A stretch of DNA of 64,000 nucleotides from Paraclostridium tenue (GTDB lineage: Bacteria > Bacillota > Clostridia > Peptostreptococcales > Peptostreptococcaceae), in assembly GCF_015668515.1 (NCBI RefSeq), contig NZ_JADPFO010000001.1, positions 1,390,823 through 1,454,822 of the forward strand, in the 5' to 3' direction. Shown piece after piece: positions 45,642 through 53,884 of this stretch. Numbering within the stretch: the first letter of the stretch is position 1; every line of letters starts with the position of its first letter. Below the pieces are notes generated by a model. That model had not been told where the DNA came from, made no database searches, and saw only the letters and a list, made by a program, of their open reading frames with translations. The position numbers were made by a program, and so were the translations under genes.

Positions 45642-46790
45642 TTAAGCAAAATATCCAGAGAATATTAATAGTCCAAAGCATGCAATATGGAATGTTAGTA
45701 CAATTTGCACACATTCAAACCACTTCTCTTTTTTATGCTTTTTATAAAATTTAGATTTCTTTTGATATATATCAGTTAAAACAAGTGCTGCTCCTTGATA
45801 TATTCCATAAACAATATAAAACCATGTTAGCCCATGCCAAAATCCCATAACTATCATTGTAATCATTTGAGCAACATGAGATGCTGTAGCTCTTTTTTTA
45901 AATCTTTTCTTTCTTATAGACGCTATAACATATCTTGAGAAAATATAGTCTCCAAACCATCTTGAAAGACTTATATGCCATCTTGTCCAAAATTCTTTCA
46001 TATCCTTACTTATAAAAGGCTTATTAAAGTTGTCTGGAGCTTTTACTCCAAATATATAACTTGTCCCTACTGCAAATAAACTATATCCACCAAAGTCAAA
46101 GAATAAATATAAACTATAAGCATACATATAACTTAAAGCATTTACAAAATTTATTTCAGATGGTATTTTTGACATCCAATATGTGTTAACTAAAAATGCA
46201 ACTACATATTTATATCCAATACCCATAACTATTTTTTTTACTCCTGGAATTAAATAGTCATTTATATATTCCTCTTTTGGTATTTTTGTTTCTAAGTCTT
46301 TTTCAAATCTTCTTGATCTATCAATAGGCCCTGAACTTAATGTTGGGAAAAATAATACGAAGTAAAGCATTGTAGATATTTTAACTTCTTTTATTGCTCC
46401 ATCATAAATTTCAATAACCATTTGTATTGTTCTAAAATTTAAATATGATATTCCTATAAATCCAATAACTCCAAATGATGTGTATGGTGAAATTTTATTA
46501 ATTATTATTGGAGACATTGATGCTAATAGAAATAGCCTATATACAAATTTATTATCAGTTTTTTTCCTTACATATTCATACCCTTTAACTACTATAACTT
46601 CAATTATTATAAAACATAATAAAAATGATAAATGCACATTTATTCCAACTATTAAAAATATCATAAATGCACTTGCTATCATACCATAATATTTTATGTT
46701 TTTACCACTTAACCCTAAAATTATTGCAGGTATTGCTGTTAATAGTAATATATAAAGATAAAAATAATCTCCATATTGTGAAAAAGTCAT
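45642..46790 (-). CDS. dltB: D-alanyl-lipoteichoic acid acyltransferase DltB (MBOAT)
   Basis: DltB is the membrane-bound O-acyltransferase that moves D-alanine from DltC across the membrane. The 382-residue protein has about ten hydrophobic helices, the WHISLSRWFGDYIFSRY region that contacts DltC, and the catalytic His in MGFWHGLTWFYIVYG. Its start overlaps the dltA stop by one base (46790), showing coupling. Length and order are normal. Confidence 0.95.
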   Translation of the reverse strand: MTFSQYGDYFYLYILLLTAIPAIILGLSGKNIKYYGMIASAFMIFLIVGINVHLSFLLCFIIIEVIVVKGYEYVRKKTDNKFVYRLFLLASMSPIIINKISPYTSFGVIGFIGISYLNFRTIQMVIEIYDGAIKEVKISTMLYFVLFFPTLSSGPIDRSRRFEKDLETKIPKEEYINDYLIPGVKKIVMGIGYKYVVAFLVNTYWMSKIPSEINFVNALSYMYAYSLYLFFDFGGYSLFAVGTSYIFGVKAPDNFNKPFISKDMKEFWTRWHISLSRWFGDYIFSRYVIASIRKKRFKKRATASHVAQMITMIVMGFWHGLTWFYIVYGIYQGAALVLTDIYQKKSKFYKKHKKEKWFECVQIVLTFHIACFGLLIFSGYFA

Positions 46791-48304
46791 TAATTTTCCT
46801 CCATAAGTTTCTTTCTATCTATTTTTCCATTAATATTTGTTGGAAACTCATCTATAATTTTTATATTTCTTGGAATCATATATGAAGGTATATACTTTCC
46901 TAATTCCTTCTTGATTATCATACCATTTTTAATATTGCCTAATTCATTATCTTCTTTTAATTCTACAATACCTTTTAAATAAGCAATTTTTTCATTCTTA
47001 TAAACAGGAAGAACTATAGCATTTTTTACATTATCAACTTTTCTTAAGTTATTTTCTATATCTTCTATTTCAATTCTAAATCCATTTAATTTTATTTGGA
47101 AGTCTTTTCTTCCACAATAATATATATTTCCTCCTAACATATAACCCATATCTCCAGTTTTATAAGCTCTATGTTTAACTCCATTTATTTCGTCATAATA
47201 AAAGACTTCATCAGTTTTTTCTTTATTATTAAAGTATCCCTTAGATACTGAAGGCCCTATTATTACAATTTCCCCTTTTTCATTTTCTTTAAGTTCATTT
47301 CCATCTTCATCTATAATTTTAATTTTACAATTTTCCATAGGATATCCAACTGGAAGACTCTTTTCATCATCAATTAATTCTTGTGTCATATCATTTACAC
47401 TAACTCCGACAGTTGCCTCAGTTGGCCCATATCCATTTATAACCCTTGTATTTGGGAATCTTTCTAAAAGCTCTTTAGTTAAACTCTTTGGTAAAGCTTC
47501 ACCTATAAATATCATAGATTCTAATTTTGGTAACATTTCATGATTAAAACTATTTTCTGTTACACATACACCTGCAAATGACGGTGTTGAAACCCAAATT
47601 GACATATTTGATTTTTCAAATTGATTAAATAACTCTTTATAATCTGCTAATACTTTCTTTGATAAAGAAAATAATGTAGCCCCATGAACTAATCCTGGGT
47701 ATATTGATGTTACTGAAAGGTCAAACGAATATGCAGCTTGATTCATAATTACCTTCTCACTTCCATCAATTTTTAAATAAGTACTAATCCAATCAACAAA
47801 GCTATCTAAGTTGTTTGAACTTATTTGAACTCCTTTAGGTTTTCCAGTACTTCCTGATGTAAATAATATATAAGCATTTTCATCTTCTTTTACCCAATTA
47901 CTTTGATCTATTGTTTTTCCTTCGTACTCTTTTATTATACATTTAAGTTTATCTTCATCAATTACATTTAAATCTCCAAAGTTACTTTCTTCACTAAAGT
48001 TAAACACTACTTTAGGCTTAACTTCTTTTGTTACTTCAAAAACTCTATCTAAAGGAAAACTTATATCAAGAGGAACATACGCTCTTCCTGACTTTAAAGC
48101 CCCTATCATACAAGCCATTATAAGATTTTCTTTATTTCCATATATAACTATTGGTGTATTTTCTTCTTTATAAATATCTTTTAAGTATAAAGCTATTGCT
48201 TCTGAATACTTATCTAAATCTTTGTAAGAAAGAGTTTCTTCATTACATTTTAATGCTATTCTATCTGTGCTTGCATACTTTTTTATACCTTCAATAATTT
48301 TCAT
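46790..48304 (-). CDS. dltA: D-alanine--D-alanyl carrier protein ligase
   Basis: DltA activates D-alanine with ATP and loads it on DltC. The 504-residue adenylating enzyme has the P-loop-like ILFTSGSTGKPKGV (about 146-159), the NGYGPTEATV motif, YKTGDMGYML and the C-terminal catalytic Lys in NGKIDRKKL. AAGGAGG lies 8 bases upstream of the ATG at 48304. It follows the short dltX gene. Confidence 0.95.
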   Translation of the reverse strand: MKIIEGIKKYASTDRIALKCNEETLSYKDLDKYSEAIALYLKDIYKEENTPIVIYGNKENLIMACMIGALKSGRAYVPLDISFPLDRVFEVTKEVKPKVVFNFSEESNFGDLNVIDEDKLKCIIKEYEGKTIDQSNWVKEDENAYILFTSGSTGKPKGVQISSNNLDSFVDWISTYLKIDGSEKVIMNQAAYSFDLSVTSIYPGLVHGATLFSLSKKVLADYKELFNQFEKSNMSIWVSTPSFAGVCVTENSFNHEMLPKLESMIFIGEALPKSLTKELLERFPNTRVINGYGPTEATVGVSVNDMTQELIDDEKSLPVGYPMENCKIKIIDEDGNELKENEKGEIVIIGPSVSKGYFNNKEKTDEVFYYDEINGVKHRAYKTGDMGYMLGGNIYYCGRKDFQIKLNGFRIEIEDIENNLRKVDNVKNAIVLPVYKNEKIAYLKGIVELKEDNELGNIKNGMIIKKELGKYIPSYMIPRNIKIIDEFPTNINGKIDRKKLMEEN

Positions 48305-48320
48305 TACTTAATCCTCCTTA

Positions 48321-48467
48321 TTAAAATTCATTGTATATAAATGGTAATTCCTTAAATGGAGTAAATGTCAGTACTAATATAGCCGCAATTATAATTACGG
48401 TAAAACAGATACTCATCATTAAATATTTATTGCTGATTAAATTTTTCAAATAATTTTTCACAAACAT
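48321..48467 (-). CDS. dltX: DltX-type small membrane protein of the dlt operon
   Basis: A 48-residue protein beginning MFVKNYLKNLIS, with one membrane helix (about 17-36) and ending LPFIYNEF. The terminal FIYNEF matches the conserved C-terminal motif of DltX, a small protein that works with DltB and DltD in D-alanylation of teichoic acids. The ATG at 48467 is in a different frame inside dltD and overlaps its last 41 bases; an AAGGGATGGG sequence lies upstream, and an in-frame stop directly precedes the ATG. An internal start at 48422 is possible but would remove the cytoplasmic part. Confidence 0.8.
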   Translation of the reverse strand: MFVKNYLKNLISNKYLMMSICFTVIIIAAILVLTFTPFKELPFIYNEF

Positions 48468-49617
48468 CTACCCATCCCTTCGTACCAAGATGCATTACAT
48501 CTCTTAAATAGTATTTCTCTGTTTCCTTTTCTCTTAGGTCTATTACATCAAAACCTTCTTTTTGTGCAATTTTTTCTGCCTTATCGTAAAATTCATGTCT
48601 TTCTTTTGTAGATATTCCTGTTACATTATAGAATTTGTCCATAGCAGGTATCATTACTATTACAGGTTTAATACCTAAATTTTTGCATACATCTAGTGTA
48701 AGTTTATAATCAAAGAATTCTTTTGATTTTAACAAATTAACGTCTTTATATTTTCCTCTTACTTTATCTAAGTTATGTCCAAAATTCTTTTTGTAATAGA
48801 TTTTATCTATACATAAATCATTTTTACCTACTCTTTTTTTAGCATCTTCTATAGCTTTTTCTGTTTCTTTATTCCAATCAATAGGTTTCCCTGGTTTTAC
48901 TTCTTTTTTATTTTTTAAAGTAATTAATTTCTCATATAACAATCCTTTCTCCTTAAGAGTTACAAAGAATTTTCTTCCCTCAAAATAAGGAGCTAATAAA
49001 AACTTTTCAATTTTAGAAATTAATGAGTTAGAATCGTATAACTTTGCATATACAGCTTCTGGTTTATACTCCCCTGATCCAACTAACAATTTACTTGCTC
49101 TTTTTGCAAACTTTAATTTATTTGCTTTTGATATATCAGGATTATTTAAAAATGCATAAAATTGAGTTGGAGAAAATCTAGCTTGATAATGATGTGGTGT
49201 AACTCCTTCTCTATCCATAAACCATTGCATTGAGATTAGTAAAACAACTTTTTTATCCTTTATATTAGGATTTACACTTCCTATGATAGTTGCATCTTGT
49301 AAACTTTGAGTATATGCTCTACCAATAGTAAATACTCCATTTTTACTTCTATTAGTATTAAAGTAATATGTTGGATGTTGTTTTGTTGAATGTCCTAATT
49401 CTGATGATCCTAACATCATAATATCATGGTTTTTTAAGAAATAATTATTTGCAATAATTCCTTTGTCTTTTATATTGCTTAAAGAATCATTCATAATAGG
49501 AACTAAATCCTTATCTTTTAGTAATTCATCGATTTTATTATCGAGGAATTTATTTAATCCAAATAAAAATATACCTCCTATTAATAGTGGTATAATGAAA
49601 TAAGTTAATTTTTTCAT
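48427..49617 (-). CDS. dltD: D-alanyl transfer protein DltD
   Basis: DltD is the outer-face thioesterase/transferase that hands D-alanine to lipoteichoic acid. The 396-residue protein has an N-terminal membrane anchor (about 5-22) and an SGNH-type hydrolase fold with the nucleophile in MLGSSELGH (Ser71 region) and the late Asp-x-x-His pair in RDVMHLGTKGW. It is first in this operon (D-X-A-B-C) rather than last as in Bacillus and staphylococci. Its ribosome binding site is at the foot of a hairpin (49628-49667). Confidence 0.95.
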   Translation of the reverse strand: MKKLTYFIIPLLIGGIFLFGLNKFLDNKIDELLKDKDLVPIMNDSLSNIKDKGIIANNYFLKNHDIMMLGSSELGHSTKQHPTYYFNTNRSKNGVFTIGRAYTQSLQDATIIGSVNPNIKDKKVVLLISMQWFMDREGVTPHHYQARFSPTQFYAFLNNPDISKANKLKFAKRASKLLVGSGEYKPEAVYAKLYDSNSLISKIEKFLLAPYFEGRKFFVTLKEKGLLYEKLITLKNKKEVKPGKPIDWNKETEKAIEDAKKRVGKNDLCIDKIYYKKNFGHNLDKVRGKYKDVNLLKSKEFFDYKLTLDVCKNLGIKPVIVMIPAMDKFYNVTGISTKERHEFYDKAEKIAQKEGFDVIDLREKETEKYYLRDVMHLGTKGWVDVCEKLFEKFNQQ

Positions 49618-49627
49618 ATTTATACTC

Positions 49628-49667
49628 CTCTAAAGTAATAATCTATAAATATATTATTACTTTAGAG
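49628..49667 (-). promoter_or_regulatory. Leader hairpin covering the dltD ribosome binding site
   Basis: A 15-base perfect inverted repeat (CTCTAAAGTAATAAT / ATTATTACTTTAGAG) around a 10-base AT loop. On the minus strand its 3' arm ends in TTAGAG, which is the first half of the AGAGGAG ribosome binding site of dltD. Confidence 0.7.
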
Positions 49668-49678
49668 CAATATATTCA

Positions 49679-49694
49679 ATTACAATTTTGTAAT
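49679..49694. promoter_or_regulatory. 16-bp palindrome, copy 2
   Basis: ATTACAATTTTGTAAT lies 60 bases upstream of dltD, in the likely promoter region. It is identical to the copy between lytS and the small secreted protein gene (39854-39869). Probably an operator; regulator unknown. Confidence 0.4.
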
Positions 49695-49836
49695 TTTATG
49701 TGCTTATTTGTATTTTTTATTAATTTTATTTAAATTTTTGTACTAAAATACAGTATTTAGCCATTTTACCTGCCCATAATCTGTAAATCAATTTTTTGTA
49801 TTTATATTGCATATTCATATTCTTTAAACCTTAAAA

Positions 49837-49861
49837 AGGCGGTAACAATTTGTTACCACCT
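49837..49861 (-). terminator. Terminator after the FAD oxidoreductase gene
   Basis: AGGCGGTAACA / TGTTACCACCT with one C-A mismatch and TTTTTAA on the minus strand, 6 bases past the stop. Confidence 0.8.
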
Positions 49862-49866
49862 GTAAG

Positions 49867-51150
49867 TTACTTTATAATTTTTTTATTAAATATACCCTCT
49901 AATCCAGCTTTTTTTACTCTATCTTCTATTACCTTTTTATCAGTAGTGTAAAATCCTAATTCTTTCATTCTGTTAAAGTAAACACTACCAGCAAAAGTAA
50001 ACTTTAATCTATCTGCACCTTCTTTACCTAATTCTTTATTAGCACAAGCAATAAAATCGCCTATAGCTATGCTCGTAGGAAGTTGTAACAAATACATACC
50101 TATTGAATTTCTAGCTGCATTATGCCCTGCTAAAGAACCTGTGCATATAGCTTCTGTGTGACCTACAAAGAATCCACTCTTTTCTCCTCCAACAAATAAA
50201 TTATCAACTCCTGTAACTCTCATATAATTATCCCTTGGAGCAACAGATAAATATCTTATAGAGTTTCCTTTTCCTCCTGAGTATGGATCTACTATTATAG
50301 CACCTTCAAATCCTGGAATTTTTCTTAATTTTTCAAGTGGATAAAATGGAGCCATAAGTTTTGCATGACCTGTATCTATTAAAACTAAATTTTTAGCAAA
50401 CTCAGGAAGAGAGTACTGCTGACAAACCTTAATATCAAGCTTTTCAGTATTTATAAGTTCTTCAGGTAAAGGTACTACTGCACACCCTTTTTCATTTAAA
50501 TCCTTTTGTATATCTTCACCTAAACTTTCTTTTAAAAGTTTCATAGACCCACTAAATGCGCCAAGTTCTCCAGTATTTCTTCTTCCAACCATATCCTCAA
50601 CACCACATTTAGCAGTTATACTAACCCTACCACCAAAAGATGGACATCTTAGCACACACATAGCACAACCATTTCCATACTTGGCGCAATTGCCCATAGG
50701 TCCTGATGAACCAGTTGTCTCCACAAATGAATCTCCACTTATAATTTCACCATCTTCTAGAATAACTGACTCTATTTTTTTACCATTTAACTTAACATCA
50801 ACCACTCTAGCAAAAAATCTTACATCAATACCCATATTTAATATTTTTTCTCTTACAGGTTTCTCTATTTCTGTAACATTATATATAGTAGAGTGCTTAT
50901 GTCCCGGGAAATCCATGTCTTTATGTGTAGAATATTTATCTGTTAATTCAAATAATTCACTAGCACCTAATACTATGGCTTCTTCTGTTGCTGTATATCT
51001 ACCATTATTCCTCATTATCCCGCCAATATTACCAAGTCCTAACAATAAATCTGTTCTTTCTAACAAAACAACATCAGCACCTGCTTTTTTTGCAGATATT
51101 GCGGCTGCACAACCAGCCCATCCTCCACCTATAACCACTACTTTTGCCAA
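49867..51150 (-). CDS. FAD-dependent oxidoreductase with Cys cluster, GidA/TrmFO-like
   Basis: A 427-residue flavoprotein. The N-terminal dinucleotide-binding motif is VVVIGGGWAGCAAA with acidic LLERTD at the end of the second strand. A cluster C-x6-C-x2-C-x3-C (NCAKYGNGCAMCVLRCP, near 153-170) suggests an Fe-S centre, which MnmG and TrmFO lack. The C-terminal FVGGEKSGFFVGHTEAICTGSLAGHNAA resembles the GidA/TrmFO family; key residues are the GG and the GHTEA turn. The start is a TTG at 51150 after GGGGGG. It follows the Fe-S reductase gene by 34 bases. Substrate unknown. Confidence 0.78.
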   Translation of the reverse strand: MAKVVVIGGGWAGCAAAISAKKAGADVVLLERTDLLLGLGNIGGIMRNNGRYTATEEAIVLGASELFELTDKYSTHKDMDFPGHKHSTIYNVTEIEKPVREKILNMGIDVRFFARVVDVKLNGKKIESVILEDGEIISGDSFVETTGSSGPMGNCAKYGNGCAMCVLRCPSFGGRVSITAKCGVEDMVGRRNTGELGAFSGSMKLLKESLGEDIQKDLNEKGCAVVPLPEELINTEKLDIKVCQQYSLPEFAKNLVLIDTGHAKLMAPFYPLEKLRKIPGFEGAIIVDPYSGGKGNSIRYLSVAPRDNYMRVTGVDNLFVGGEKSGFFVGHTEAICTGSLAGHNAARNSIGMYLLQLPTSIAIGDFIACANKELGKEGADRLKFTFAGSVYFNRMKELGFYTTDKKVIEDRVKKAGLEGIFNKKIIK

Positions 51151-51184
51151 TTTGTATTCCCCCCTTAACAATATAAACATTATA

Positions 51185-52141
51185 TTATTTTAAACTTTTC
51201 AAGTAATCTCTTCCATTTATCTGAGCCTTACAAGATTTTATTCTTTTTCCATCAACTACAACTGTACAACCCCCACATATACCTTCTCCACAAACAATTA
51301 AATTATTATTTGCTATAGCAAATCTAATATTTTCATCAACGCTATCAACTAATTTCATTATATCTTTATTAAATGAATTAAACCCTCCACTATATACTAA
51401 CTTAACATTATTTCTTCTTATGAAATCTTTTATTAGCTCTTCATCTTCTTTTGTATTTATAAAGTGAATATTAACGTTTAAATCTTTAATTTTTTCTATA
51501 ACTTCATCTACTATAGTTCTTCTTGTATCTATAAATACTTCTACGTAATTATTATTTTTCAAAATATATTTTATTATTTTAGGAGCATTAACTTGAGATA
51601 ATCCACTTAATATTACAGCTACATTACTATTTGTAGTTAACTTAAATTCTCTAAGTCCAAGTACCCCATTTAAATAAGGTCCTCTAACCCAAACCTCATT
51701 AGAACTTAATAAACTTTTAGTTTTGTGTCCTACTTCCTTTATAACTACTTTTAAAAGTTCATTTTCAAGATCTACATCCATAACAGATATAGGTACATTA
51801 TACTTTGAGTCAATTTCATTTTTACCTCTTAGAAGTATATATGACCCTGGATTTAATAATTCTTCTAATAACTTCTTAGGAGTTTTTATTTCTAATAAAT
51901 ATATGTCTTTTAAAATTTCTTTCTTTACCTTAACATCACATAATGTATCAATCTTTTGATTACAAGCTACATTTTTATTGTGCTCTAATTCATTGTATAT
52001 ACATACCCCTTGCCATATACAATCACACGTTTTACTGCCTTGAATTAAACTACACTGAATACAATCCCCTGAATACGCTAAATGACATGGACAATACTTG
52101 CTACCACAATCTGCACATGGTTGTATACATATTCTTTTCAA
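51185..52141 (-). CDS. Iron-sulphur flavoprotein reductase, PyrK-like, Cys-rich N-terminus
   Basis: A 318-residue protein. The N-terminus is unusually rich in Cys: twelve within residues 5-68, including CxxC and CxC pairs, enough for one or two Fe-S clusters. A ferredoxin-reductase-like FAD/NAD-binding region follows (about 70-265), and the C-terminus has a [2Fe-2S] motif at Cys284, 289, 292 and 304 (CGEGICGGC), as in PyrK. It probably takes electrons from NAD(P)H or ferredoxin and passes them to the FAD protein encoded next. GGGAAG-type site before the ATG at 52141. No pyr gene is nearby. Confidence 0.78.
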   Translation of the reverse strand: MKRICIQPCADCGSKYCPCHLAYSGDCIQCSLIQGSKTCDCIWQGVCIYNELEHNKNVACNQKIDTLCDVKVKKEILKDIYLLEIKTPKKLLEELLNPGSYILLRGKNEIDSKYNVPISVMDVDLENELLKVVIKEVGHKTKSLLSSNEVWVRGPYLNGVLGLREFKLTTNSNVAVILSGLSQVNAPKIIKYILKNNNYVEVFIDTRRTIVDEVIEKIKDLNVNIHFINTKEDEELIKDFIRRNNVKLVYSGGFNSFNKDIMKLVDSVDENIRFAIANNNLIVCGEGICGGCTVVVDGKRIKSCKAQINGRDYLKSLK

Positions 52142-52352
52142 AGAATCACTTCCCTTAGATCAATTTTAAATGTCTATTTTTTAATTTCTATAATACTAAT
52201 TTATTAACTAATTAATATTTTGTTACAATTAAATATTTATATAAATTTTAAAATTTTATTATCATCTATGTATGTACTGAATATAATGTATAAACGGACA
52301 TGACTATATGTTTATCTTTATTTTACATAACCAATAGTTAGGGGGGAACGGC

Positions 52353-53024
52353 TTGAATCCTAGTTTTGTATTTTCTACTCAACACTTAATAATTCTAATA
52401 TTTGTTGCTATATTTCTATTTTCATTACCTAAATTAACTAAAAACCTACTTCCGTATAGCTATTTAATAGAAAAAATAATTTGCATATCATTTATATTTG
52501 AAATTATACTAGAACAAATTTGTTTAATATCCTTAAGAAGTTATAATGTTTTATACTCATTACCAATAGGGATAACTAGAATTACAACATATATATGTAT
52601 TGCGATTTTACTTTTGAAAAAATACCATTTATTTAATATTTTTTTTTCTTGGAGCATAGTTTGTTCTATAGGAGATTTGATTTTCTTTAAGGATATTCCA
52701 GTTGATTTTCCTCATATACTATACTTTTTTTATATAACATCTAGATTATTACTTTTATATTCTTTAGTTTATTTAGTAGGTATTAGAAAATTCAAAATAA
52801 ATTCAAATTGTATAATAGATAATATTAAAGCGTGCTCACTATACTTCTCATTTACATTTTTATTAAATACCTTCACTAATGCAAATTATGATTATACTTT
52901 TTCAAATAACAATATATATAGTATGCTGTTATTTGTAATAGCCTCATCATTAATTTATGTCCCTTCTCTAATCAACGACAAAGACAATTTAAGTTTAAAT
53001 TTTAAAAGAAAAAATAAGTTGTAA
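52353..53024 (+). CDS. YwaF-like integral membrane protein
   Basis: A 223-residue membrane protein with about six or seven hydrophobic helices. The spacing, with HLIILIFVAIF in the first helix, LPIGITRITTY, and DFPHILYFFYITSRLLLL, resembles the YwaF/TIGR02206 family (TMEM164-like), where a conserved His follows Pro in the fifth helix. The biochemical role of the family is not known. The start is a TTG at 52353, 6 bases after GGGGGGA. It diverges from the Fe-S reductase gene. Confidence 0.7.
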   Translation: MNPSFVFSTQHLIILIFVAIFLFSLPKLTKNLLPYSYLIEKIICISFIFEIILEQICLISLRSYNVLYSLPIGITRITTYICIAILLLKKYHLFNIFFSWSIVCSIGDLIFFKDIPVDFPHILYFFYITSRLLLLYSLVYLVGIRKFKINSNCIIDNIKACSLYFSFTFLLNTFTNANYDYTFSNNNIYSMLLFVIASSLIYVPSLINDKDNLSLNFKRKNKL

Positions 53025-53056
53025 GAGTATTAAATTATACTCTTACAACTTATTTT
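53011..53056. terminator. Bidirectional terminator inside two stop codons
   Basis: A 20-base perfect inverted repeat with loop TAAATT. It contains the stop codons of the YwaF-like gene (plus) and of the membrane protein gene (minus), with T runs on both outgoing strands. Confidence 0.9.
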
Positions 53057-53668
53057 TTTATCTATACTATTTTTATTTATTTTTACTACAAATGAAATTA
53101 TAAAAAATATAGATATAGATACAATTCCTATAAGTATCAAACTAATATTTCCATTTAATTTTATATTTTCTTTTATAAAAAACATTGGCACTATTAATAT
53201 CAAAGCTATAGTATTATACAATATCTTATATTTTAATGATTCTTCATTTAATCCATACTTACTAGCTCTATACAATTTTAAATATGTCAATATTAATGAA
53301 ACCACAAGTGCTCCTAATAATATGTAAACAAAGTATTTAGTTACCAAAGGCTTGTATAAAATTAAATCACAAACTAAAGCTAGTATAGCAACTACAATTG
53401 AAAACTTTTTAACCGTTTCTAAATATACAATATATAAAGATGTATTTTTTATATAATTTTCACATAACTTATCACAAAACTCTTTTGGATTAACTATATG
53501 TTTTTCTAAATTAATATTTTTAGAGCTTAAGTTTACATACATATTATAAAGCTTTTGACTTATTTCTCTTTTGTGAATATCCAACATCTTTAAATTCCTT
53601 ATATACTTTACCATGCTAGTATATACTTTAAAATTTTCTTCTGTGTAATTTATCCTACTATCCCCCAT
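53030..53668 (-). CDS. Membrane protein with helical cytoplasmic N-terminus
   Basis: A 212-residue protein. The first 90 residues are helical and charged (NPKEFCDKLCENYIKN recalls HAAS/DUF1048-like domains that associate with PadR regulators). Four membrane helices then follow in two pairs (about 90-130 and 150-200). I do not recognise the family with confidence. GGGGGATAG precedes the ATG at 53668. It overlaps a terminator at its 3' end and has no co-directional neighbour close by. Confidence 0.6.
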   Translation of the reverse strand: MGDSRINYTEENFKVYTSMVKYIRNLKMLDIHKREISQKLYNMYVNLSSKNINLEKHIVNPKEFCDKLCENYIKNTSLYIVYLETVKKFSIVVAILALVCDLILYKPLVTKYFVYILLGALVVSLILTYLKLYRASKYGLNEESLKYKILYNTIALILIVPMFFIKENIKLNGNISLILIGIVSISIFFIISFVVKINKNSIDKKISCKSII

Positions 53669-53750
53669 AAATTCACCCCATTGAATTTAAAATATTTATA
53701 TATATTAATTATATCACATGCACCGCTTCTTTTTTTAATATTCAGATTTA

Positions 53751-53779
53751 TAAAAAAAATACTCGCCATTAAGCGAGTA
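53751..53779 (-). terminator. Terminator after pepA
   Basis: ACTCGC / GCGAGT with a 6-base loop and eight T on the minus strand, 106 bases past the pepA stop. Confidence 0.7.
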
Positions 53780-53884
53780 AATATATACTTTAGTATGTAA
53801 GAAGAAAATTTAAAATCTTAGGTTAGTTTAATTATACCACAAATTCCCTATATTGTACTTAATTGAACTAAATAAAATAATCAT

